Part shown: piece by piece, positions 26,331 through 32,918 of the stretch
Layout of the letters: each line of letters opens with the position of its first letter
How positions within the stretch are numbered: the stretch's first letter is position 1
Assembly: GCA_965223035.1 (NCBI GenBank)
Contig: OZ244980.1
Coordinates: 248,001 to 312,000, forward strand
Origin: CAMDPA01 sp965223035
GTDB lineage: Bacteria; Pseudomonadota; Alphaproteobacteria; Rhizobiales; Hyphomicrobiaceae
Length of the DNA: 64,000 nt
Reading direction: 5' to 3'
Program-made: the position numbers and the translations under genes
The notes under the pieces: generated by a model
Databases searched by the model: none
Told to the model about the DNA's origin: nothing
The model's input: only the letters and a program-made list of their open reading frames with translations

Positions 26331-26449
26331 CCGGACTTTCGGGTCCGCTCCGTCTGCCCGGTGGGTGTTTGGCCTAACGACCCTGCTGGTCGTCGGCGAG
26401 CGCCGGGGCGTGGTCGGCGCCATTTCGTTCGCGAAAGATCAGGCGTCGA

Positions 26450-26899
26450 TCATGGTCGACGCGGCTCGATTGCCGTCGCCAACGACTTGCGCTTGAACAC
26501 AACCGCCGACGATGCCTTTAATCCGTTGACTTGCCATTTGATCTCGTTGGACGTGATGAACTTGATGGTGCCGTCCAGCCACTGGCGCCTACCGCTCGGC
26601 GAGCCGACCCGGGATAGCGCGCTATAATTGACGCCGAAGCGGACATGTCCGTTCGGGATCACCGTGGACCAGGTCACCTCTCCGTCTCCCACGCAGTCAT
26701 CACCGTCGACCTTGGTGGCCGTCAGGCGATTGCCATGACGGGTGATGTCGACCGTCTCATCTAAGCGGACGATGGCTCCGTGGGCATCAAAACAACGGTA
26801 ACCGTAGCCAACCCAATATCCCGTGTAGGCGTCCAAGTTGTCCGCGAACGCGGACGTGCTTGTCGCGATGAGAAAGATACTGACAAGGATACGCATCAT
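26450..26899 (-). CDS. Small secreted protein, unknown
   Basis: A 149-residue protein with a clean signal peptide (MMRILVSIFLIATSTSAFA, cleavage before DNLDAYTG). The mature part reads YTGYWVGYGYRCFDAHGAIV, VDITRHGNRLTATKVDGDDC, and LDGTIKFITSNEIKWQVNG. It is beta-rich with two Cys that could pair, resembling a small lipocalin-like or DUF fold, but I do not recognise the family. A GGGAGG ribosome site 6 bases upstream fixes the ATG at 26899; an open extension upstream comes from a 30-bp tandem repeat and is not coding. Confidence 0.7.
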   Translation of the reverse strand: MMRILVSIFLIATSTSAFADNLDAYTGYWVGYGYRCFDAHGAIVRLDETVDITRHGNRLTATKVDGDDCVGDGEVTWSTVIPNGHVRFGVNYSALSRVGSPSGRRQWLDGTIKFITSNEIKWQVNGLKASSAVVFKRKSLATAIEPRRP

Positions 26900-27041
26900 G
26901 TTCAGCCTCCCCGCTCGACGTGCGCTGCGTTTTACCGAACACGCCTTCGAACAGAGGTCCCGGCGGCGGCGCAGTTGATCGGCGCGTGCGCGTGCTGACG
27001 AGCGGCGGTCGTGCGCGCTGCTCCTGTGTCCGACCATGGCG

Positions 27042-27101
27042 CTCATTGTCCATGAGAGCCATCGCATATGGCTCATTGTCCATGAGAGCCATCGCATATG
27101 G
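27042..27101. repeat. Two 30-bp direct repeats with internal hairpin
   Basis: The unit beginning CTCATTGTCCATGAGAGCC at 27042 is repeated exactly at 27072, with a third start (CTCATTG) at 27102. Across the junction ATGGCTC and GAGCCAT form a 7-bp inverted repeat. It lies about 150 bp upstream of the small secreted gene and about 210 bp upstream of the P450 gene. Confidence 0.85.
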
Positions 27102-27310
27102 CTCATTGCGGTGCCGATCACTCTGGTGACCCGCAACCGACCGGGTCGTAAGCCATGCGCGTCGCCCAAGGTATTCCCTATGGAACAGGGGCGCCCCGTG
27201 AAGGGTGCTGCTGTGGTGTTATGCAATTGATGTGGTAAGGTCATCAAATGGTGGCGTGATCACCGCTGATTTTCGCCTGAAAGCGCAAGCCAGCCATTGG
27301 AAACAGTGCG

Positions 27311-28525
27311 TTGCACCGCGTGGACCTGACGGCACCCGAGTTTAAGCGCAATCCTTTTGCATTTTATGCACGGCTTCGCGAGATCGAGCCGGTTTGTAAG
27401 GTCGATACGCCGTATCTCGGCAAGCTGTGGCTCGTCACGCGCTATGAGGATGTCGCCGCCTGCCTCAAGGATGCCCACGCCTTCGTAAAAGACCCGCGAA
27501 ATGCCGGCCTGAACAACCGAAAGGCCATGCCCTGGTGGCTGCCTCGGAGCATTCGCGCCCTTGAGCAAAATATGATCGATACCGATGACCCGGATCATCG
27601 GCGGCTGCGGGCGCTCGTCAGCAAGGCCTTCACGCGGTGCCGCATCGATGCCTTGAGGGACCGCGTTGACCAGATGGCATCGCGTTTGATCGATCAGCTG
27701 CCGGCCAGTGGCACGGTCGATCTCGTCGCCTCCTACGCTGTGCCGCTGCCGTTGACGGTGATCTGCGAGTTGCTCGGCGTGCCGGTGGCTGATCAGGCCA
27801 AGGTCCACAGATGGTCGGCGTCGATCCTGGCGACCACGTCGCAGCTCAAGACGCTGCGATCGGTGCCGCATATCTTCGCATTCATAAGCTATCTGAAGCG
27901 GTTATTTGCGGCACGTCGCGCCGAGCCGAAGGCCGATTTGATCACCGAGCTCGTCCAGGTTGAGGACCAAGGCGAGCGGCTGAGCGAGCAGGAATTGATC
28001 GCCATGGTTATCGTGCTGATCATCGCCGGTCACGAGACCACGACCAATCTGATCGGCTCTGGCGTGCTCGCGCTCCTGGAGGCGCCGGAACAGAGACAAC
28101 GCCTGATGCAGCAGCCTGCGCTGATGCCGAGCGCCGTCGAGGAGCTGTTGCGTTTCACCGCACCGGTCGAGACCGCGACCGAACGCTACGCATCTCGCAC
28201 ACTTGAGCTGTGTGGCGCTCCCATCGAGCGGGGTGATCTGGTGTTGGCGGCGATCGCGTCGGCCAATCGTGATCCCGCTCAGTTTGCCGATCCAGATCGT
28301 CTGGATCTGGTCCGCAGTCCCAATCCACATGTCGGCTTTGGCGACGGCCCGCATTTCTGCTTGGGCTATCAGCTGGCCCGCATGGAAGCCGGGGTCGCAT
28401 TTGCCCGCTTGTTCGAGCGGTATCCGCAGATGCAACTCGCGGTGCCGCGAGAGAGCCTTCGATGGCGCCGCGCCCCGGTGGTGCGGGGGCTGGCGGCGCT
28501 CCCGGTCACGCTCGTGCCGGCATAG
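27311..28525 (+). CDS. Cytochrome P450
   Basis: A 404-residue class-I-type bacterial P450. The I-helix oxygen motif is AGHETT (239-244), the ExxR pair is in EELLR (278-281), and the haem loop FGDGPHFCLG has Cys350 as axial ligand. DTDDPDHRRLRALVSKAFT is the usual C-helix region. The start is TTG at 27311 (weak ribosome site); no ATG fits the expected N-terminus. Redox partners are not adjacent, although the flavoprotein downstream (28754) is an NDH-2-like oxidoreductase rather than a classical ferredoxin reductase. Substrate unknown. Confidence 0.9.
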   Translation: MHRVDLTAPEFKRNPFAFYARLREIEPVCKVDTPYLGKLWLVTRYEDVAACLKDAHAFVKDPRNAGLNNRKAMPWWLPRSIRALEQNMIDTDDPDHRRLRALVSKAFTRCRIDALRDRVDQMASRLIDQLPASGTVDLVASYAVPLPLTVICELLGVPVADQAKVHRWSASILATTSQLKTLRSVPHIFAFISYLKRLFAARRAEPKADLITELVQVEDQGERLSEQELIAMVIVLIIAGHETTTNLIGSGVLALLEAPEQRQRLMQQPALMPSAVEELLRFTAPVETATERYASRTLELCGAPIERGDLVLAAIASANRDPAQFADPDRLDLVRSPNPHVGFGDGPHFCLGYQLARMEAGVAFARLFERYPQMQLAVPRESLRWRRAPVVRGLAALPVTLVPA

Positions 28526-28753
28526 CTGGTGCGGCAGATGGCGTGCCGTCACGTGTGATCACGCGAAAACGCGGTATTGGGATCACCGGCGTCGATTTGG
28601 TGCTGCAGGCTGCCATGACATCGTGGTAACCGTGGTTGATGGCTAACGCTTGCAAGCTTTTGGATGCGCCGGGCCGGCGTAGCGTGCCCTGGCAAGGGCT
28701 GCGTCCAAACCGGTCGCCGGCGGTGCCGAAGGCGGAAACGGGGGGGCACGTTA

Positions 28754-29980
28754 ATGCCCGATCAAGAGATCCTGGTGATCGGCGGCGGGTTTGCTGGCCT
28801 TTGGGCGGCGCTCGGTGCCGCGCGCGGGCTGGATGCGCTTGGCGGCGAAGCCGCAGGCATCGGCGTGACCCTGCTCAATCGTGATCGTTGGCACGCGATC
28901 CGCGTGCGCAATTACGAAGCGGAGCTTGGCCAATGCCGCATCGCGTTGGAACCGTTGCTGACGCCTGTGGGCATCAAGCTGGTGGTGGGCGCGGCGACGT
29001 CGATCGATTTTGAGCGGCGGCTTGTTACGACGGATGATGACAGCGGCCGCCATGACCTGCGCTATGATCGGCTGATCTTGGCCGCCGGCAGCCGGCTACG
29101 ACGCCCGCCGATCCCTGGGCTCGCAACGCACGCGTGGTCGATCGATACCTGGGCGGAAGCAGCCGCTCTCGATCGCCATCTCAAATCGCTTGCGACGCGT
29201 GCGCTTTCAGCCGGCCAGGTGGCGCTGGTCGTGGGCGCCGGGTTGACCGGAATCGAGCTGGCCTGTGAGTTGCCGGAGCGCATGCGGCAGGCCGGCATCG
29301 CCAACCCGACCGTGATCTTGGCCGATCACGAGCCCCATGTCGGATCCGGCATGGGGGCCGACGCCCAGCAGGTCATCACCAAGGCGCTCGCTGCATTGGG
29401 AGTGGTTGCGCGAACGGGCATCCGCATCGCCGCCGTGGACGCGGGCGGCGTCGCGCTTGACGACGGCACCAAGATTGAGGCGGCCACCGTGATTTGGACC
29501 GCGGGGATGGAGGCCGCTTCGCTGGCCGGCATGGTGCCCGTGGCGCGGGATGATCTGGGCCGCATTTCGGTCGATCCGGCCTTGCGTGTGCACGGTGTCG
29601 ACGGGGTGTTTGCCGCCGGCGATATTGCGGCGGCGCCGTTGGCGGACGGGCGCACGACGGTGATGTCCTGCCAGCACGCTCGACCGATGGGTCGGTTTGC
29701 TGGTTGGAATGCGGTTGCCGAACTCACTGGGCGACCTATGCAGGCGCTGTCGCTGGGTGCTTACGTGACCTGTCTCGACTTGGGACCTTGGGGTGCCGTC
29801 TACACGACCGGTTGGGATCGGCAGGTCAGCTTGCATGGTGCTGACGCCAAAGCGATCAAGATGACGATCAATCGCGACCGCATCTATCCGCCGCGCAGCG
29901 GTCGGCGCTGTGACCTGCTCGCGGCAGCGGCGCCGATTGTGCAAGCCGCCCCGGTCGTGCCCAGCGACGGCACGCCGTGA
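28754..29980 (+). CDS. NADH dehydrogenase-2-like FAD oxidoreductase
   Basis: A 408-residue flavoprotein with two dinucleotide-binding folds: EILVIGGGFAGLWAALGAAR (FAD) at the N-terminus, and VALVVGAGLTGIELACELPE (NAD(P)H) around 155-175. A C-terminal FAD contact is VHGVDGVFAAGDIA. The layout matches type II NADH dehydrogenase / carotenoid-reductase-like enzymes. The ATG at 28754 follows a purine run (GGGGGGG) and starts exactly at the Rossmann fold. No C-terminal membrane helix is obvious, so membrane association is uncertain. Same strand as the P450, 228 bp apart. Confidence 0.87.
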   Translation: MPDQEILVIGGGFAGLWAALGAARGLDALGGEAAGIGVTLLNRDRWHAIRVRNYEAELGQCRIALEPLLTPVGIKLVVGAATSIDFERRLVTTDDDSGRHDLRYDRLILAAGSRLRRPPIPGLATHAWSIDTWAEAAALDRHLKSLATRALSAGQVALVVGAGLTGIELACELPERMRQAGIANPTVILADHEPHVGSGMGADAQQVITKALAALGVVARTGIRIAAVDAGGVALDDGTKIEAATVIWTAGMEAASLAGMVPVARDDLGRISVDPALRVHGVDGVFAAGDIAAAPLADGRTTVMSCQHARPMGRFAGWNAVAELTGRPMQALSLGAYVTCLDLGPWGAVYTTGWDRQVSLHGADAKAIKMTINRDRIYPPRSGRRCDLLAAAAPIVQAAPVVPSDGTP

Positions 29981-29988
29981 CGGCGGCG

Positions 29989-30049
29989 CTAGAGCAACCT
30001 GCCTTTAATCGGTATCGGAACGATCCCGATTAAAGGCGCGATGATCTAG
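29989..30049. repeat. Palindromic repeat family A, copy 3 (61 bp, type form)
   Basis: The element runs from CTAG (29989-29992) to CTAG (30046-30049): CTAGAGCAACCT, a perfect 12-bp stem GCCTTTAATCGG (30001-30012) / CCGATTAAAGGC (30026-30037) around a 13-nt loop, then GCGATGATCTAG. It starts 8 bp after the flavoprotein stop. Confidence 0.9.
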
Positions 30050-30800
30050 CGCAGCTGCATTCCTGCACAGCCACCGCACCGGTCGCCTTCGGCCAAGGCC
30101 GGGCCACCCCTTCACCTTAACCGTGAACGACGGGTAAGACGGCGCGTCACTGTGAAAATGGTGTCCTGCCCTGAGGCCGGAGAACCTCCGTGGCGACCGG
30201 GCCAGCAATGGCCGGTGGCAGGCGGCTTGCAGACGCATCCGATTGAGGCTGTGGAAAATCTGGAAAAGTCGGGCGCTGGCGGGTCGCGAGCCCTGATGGC
30301 GCCGAACGAGCGGTGATTCGGCGTCGGGCATCGATCGTCTGAAGCCAGTGCAAGCCACAAAAAAACCTAGCTTTTTTGCAGTATCGGCGTTTTTGTGGCG
30401 AAGCGATCAGTAATGCCTTGGTAATTTTCTGGCCGATGTATTATTGATATGGGTCAAGCTGCTAATGACCTAGCTGCGAGATGCTTTTCAAGCGGTGGAG
30501 AACACAACGGAATTGCGCTTGGTGCGCAGATTTGGGTGAAGTGTCAGGGGGTTGTGGAAAGTGCGGTGAAGTCCGACTGGCGGGCGCGCGTGATCGGTCG
30601 AGAGGATCGCGGAGGCACGCTGTGAGCAGCGGGCTGCATGACCCCGTCTCCACACGTAAATCTGATCCATTGGTGAAGATTGCGCGTTTGTGATTGGTGT
30701 TAAGGACGTGATTGGAGCCCGGCGGCGGGGCTTAAACGCTTAGCGAGACGTGCAGGCGGTCAGTGCCGGAGTGGTGGGAATCTTGTGAGTAGGGTGTGTG
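30050..30800. other. Long intergenic region before Crp/Fnr-type gene
   Basis: 750 bp without a supported gene. The middle (30360-30480) is noticeably A/T-richer than its surroundings and contains an FNR-like box. A short frame at 30481-30693 with two CxxC pairs was considered and not accepted. A GC-rich inverted repeat AGCCC/GGGCT at about 30716-30732 precedes the regulator gene. Confidence 0.5.
30444..30457. promoter_or_regulatory. FNR/FixK-type box candidate
   Basis: TTGATATGGGTCAA fits TTGAT-N4-ATCAA with one mismatch. It lies in the A/T-rich part of the intergenic region, 344 bp upstream of a Crp/Fnr-family gene on the same strand. Orientation and distance leave the target open. Confidence 0.4.
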
Positions 30801-31523
30801 ATGCGTTTGGATATTGGCGCTCCCAGGGGAGATGCAGCCGGCCCAGCCATAAAGGGTGGACCATCCGATATTGCAGTCGGTCCGAAGCAGCGGGTGGTGA
30901 GGGCTGGCGAGTATATTTATCGCGAAGGTGACCAGCGGGACTTTGTTTACCGAGTGGACAAGGGTGCGGTCGCCGTGTTTGAGAAACACGTCGGCCGGCC
31001 CAATAGCACCGTAGAGTTGGCCGCCGAGGGCGACTTCGTCGGACTGGGGTCGTTCGAGGAGCACTACGACAACGCCCGCGCGATTGTGAACTCGACGATC
31101 AGCTGCTTGGAGCGGCACGAGTTCATGGAGCGGGCGGAATGCGATCCCGTGCTCCGCAAGAAGCAAAGCGATGCCGCGGAGCGTGAGTTCGAGCACTTGA
31201 AGGCGCGCGCGGTCGGACCGCGACGCTCGACATTGGTTGAATGCGTGGCCGCTTTCCTGGTGTCGGTTTCCCGTCAGAATGCCCATGAGGGGCGTGATCC
31301 GGCCGTCATCACCGATTCGCTCAAGTGTGGCGTCGTCGCCAACTTGTTGGGCGTGGACATCGACAGCTTGGCGCTCGCGCTGGTGGAGCTGCAGAATAGG
31401 GGCTTGATCGCGATCGGCGATCATGGCTGCGTTCAGTTGACAGCGATGGACGGGCTCGAGCGGTTGGCAGATGGCCTCGATCTGCCGGTCGTTCAGGCAT
31501 GTGAGGCGAGGAACGTGGCCTAA
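30801..31523 (+). CDS. Crp/Fnr-family transcriptional regulator
   Basis: A 240-residue two-domain regulator. An N-terminal cyclic-nucleotide-like beta roll (VVRAGEYIYREGDQRDFVYR, VDKGAVAVFEKH, AAEGDFVGLGSFEEHYDNAR) is followed by a dimerisation helix and a C-terminal winged helix (CGVVANLLGVDIDSLALALV, ELQNRGLIAIGDHGCVQL). The N-terminal Cys cluster of true FNR is absent, so it is of the FixK/NnrR/DNR-like or haem-sensing kind. ATG 30801 is preferred over the adjacent GTG 30798, with AGGG as ribosome site. The recognition helix is atypical (GVDIDSLALAL instead of the usual SRE.VSR), so DNA specificity is unclear. Confidence 0.82.
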   Translation: MRLDIGAPRGDAAGPAIKGGPSDIAVGPKQRVVRAGEYIYREGDQRDFVYRVDKGAVAVFEKHVGRPNSTVELAAEGDFVGLGSFEEHYDNARAIVNSTISCLERHEFMERAECDPVLRKKQSDAAEREFEHLKARAVGPRRSTLVECVAAFLVSVSRQNAHEGRDPAVITDSLKCGVVANLLGVDIDSLALALVELQNRGLIAIGDHGCVQLTAMDGLERLADGLDLPVVQACEARNVA

Positions 31524-31601
31524 CCGGCTGATGCGACCGGAGCTGCACATGCCGCTCGTGCGCGTGGGTGCGTCGATCGTCAGCAAATGGATCAGGGATG
31601 G

Positions 31602-31740
31602 GTGAGCTGGCGCGGGTGAGCTGGTGCGGGCATTGTTGTCAGCCTGCTCCGCCGTGAGGTCGCCTCGGCCCCCCAACGGACCCTGGCCCCCGAGGAATGC
31701 AGCCCCCTAGGACCCTGCCCCCGAGGACCCTGGCCCCGAG
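31602..31740. repeat. Two short tandem arrays (14-bp x2, about 16-bp x4)
   Basis: GTGAGCTGGCGCGG is repeated at 31602-31615 and 31616-31629. A degenerate array of GGACCCTGGCCCCCGAG-like units runs 31678-31740 (four units, 15-17 bp). Between 31524 and 31969 there is no supported gene. Confidence 0.75.
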
Positions 31741-31839
31741 GATCAAAGCATGGATCTGGACCAGCCCGCCATCGCGCGCTAGCCTTTGGAGCTGGCGATT
31801 TGGTGATTGCGGGCGGTGGTGGCGCGATACGTTTGACGG

Positions 31840-31900
31840 CTAGATCATCGCGCCTTAAATCGGCATCGTTCCGATTCCGATTAAAGGCAGGTTGCTCTAG
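31840..31900. repeat. Palindromic repeat family A, copy 4 (61 bp, inverted)
   Basis: CTAG (31840-31843) GATCATCGCGCC, TTAAATCGG..CCGATTAAAGG, CAGGTTGCTCTAG (to 31900). Same length as copy 3 but in opposite orientation, 69 bp upstream of the TauD-type gene. Confidence 0.88.
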
Positions 31901-31969
31901 CGTTTGCTGCAAGTCCTGCGGTCGCGGGACCGACGCCTGCCCGCTGTGCAACCGTGGAGCGCGCGCATC

Positions 31970-32815
31970 ATGGCAGTGAGATCGGTTCCATTGAGCGCCC
32001 ACATCGGCGCCGAAATCACCGGCGTCGATCTGTCGGTGGACCTGGATCACGCCACCCGGCGCAACCTCTATGCGCTCTGGCTTCAGCACTTGGTGCTGGT
32101 TTTCCGCGACCAGAAGCTCACTCAGCAGCAACTGCTCGATGCAACGGGCAACTTCGGTCCGTTAGCGAAATCCAACCGCAAGCCGGCCTACCGGCCGCCC
32201 GGCTATGCGCAGCTGCTCGACGGCATCATGCTGATCTCCAACATCCGCGAGAACGGCGTCGCCATCGGTAATCTCCCGGACGGTGAGATCTGGTTTCACC
32301 ACGACATGCTGCACGTGGAGATTCCGCACAAAGGCACCTGTCTTTATGCGGTGGAGGTTCCTTCACGCGGTGGACATACGCGTTTTGCCAACTGCTATGT
32401 GGCTTATGACACGTTGGCACCGGACTTGAGGAACCGGCTGGAGGGCAAGCGGGCCTTGCATAGTTATACGCTTGGCGAGGCCAAGCGCGGTGATGGCACC
32501 GGCGTAGCGCAGGTCAATACCGCCCGCCATCCAGTGTTCCGCACGCATGAAGAGACGGGGCGCAAAGCGGTCTATGTCAATCGACTGATGACTGAAGCGA
32601 TCGAGGGCCTGGCGGCGGAGGAAAGCCAGCAGCTGCTGGAGGCCGTGTGCGCACATTCCGAGAACCCAACCTGGATTTACGAACATGTCTGGCGTGCAAA
32701 CGATCTGCTGGTGTGGGATAATCGCTGTTCAATGCATGCCCGCACGGATTTTTCGGCGCACGAGCGGCGGCTGATGCTGCGCACCACCATCGGCACCGAT
32801 GTGCGGCCGACGTAA
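31970..32815 (+). CDS. TauD/TfdA-family 2-oxoglutarate-dependent dioxygenase
   Basis: A 281-residue Fe(II)/2-oxoglutarate oxygenase. GAEITGVDLSVDLDHATRRN is the family opening, and EIWFHHDMLHVEIPHKGTCL has the HxD iron ligands. LVWDNRCSMHARTDF supplies the distal His, and RRLMLRTTI the Arg that binds 2-oxoglutarate. The frame extends upstream into family A repeat DNA, so the internal ATG at 31970, where homology begins, is chosen. Family members hydroxylate small acids (taurine, 2,4-D, alpha-ketoglutarate-dependent sulfonate or aryloxyalkanoate cleavage). Substrate unknown. Confidence 0.9.
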   Translation: MAVRSVPLSAHIGAEITGVDLSVDLDHATRRNLYALWLQHLVLVFRDQKLTQQQLLDATGNFGPLAKSNRKPAYRPPGYAQLLDGIMLISNIRENGVAIGNLPDGEIWFHHDMLHVEIPHKGTCLYAVEVPSRGGHTRFANCYVAYDTLAPDLRNRLEGKRALHSYTLGEAKRGDGTGVAQVNTARHPVFRTHEETGRKAVYVNRLMTEAIEGLAAEESQQLLEAVCAHSENPTWIYEHVWRANDLLVWDNRCSMHARTDFSAHERRLMLRTTIGTDVRPT

Positions 32816-32918
32816 TCCAGTCCGGCTGGGGGCCGGCGGTAAGGCTGGTGGATCGGCTCCACCAAATGCGCATGAAATCCCGTTTCGCCAGAGACCGGTT
32901 CCAGCGAACACCGACGCG

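Noticed and set aside
30361..30376. Rho-independent terminator at the A-run/T-run
   Set aside because: The arms are only A6 and T6 around a short centre with no GC stem, so it is unlikely to terminate transcription.
30481..30693. 70-codon plus-strand frame with two CxxC pairs
   Set aside because: No good ribosome site, biased Arg/Gly composition and no family match; the Cys pairs can arise by chance from TGY-rich DNA.
30732..31676. 314-codon minus-strand open frame opposite the Crp/Fnr gene
   Set aside because: No family resemblance and no ribosome site; the plus strand encodes a complete two-domain regulator with sensible start.
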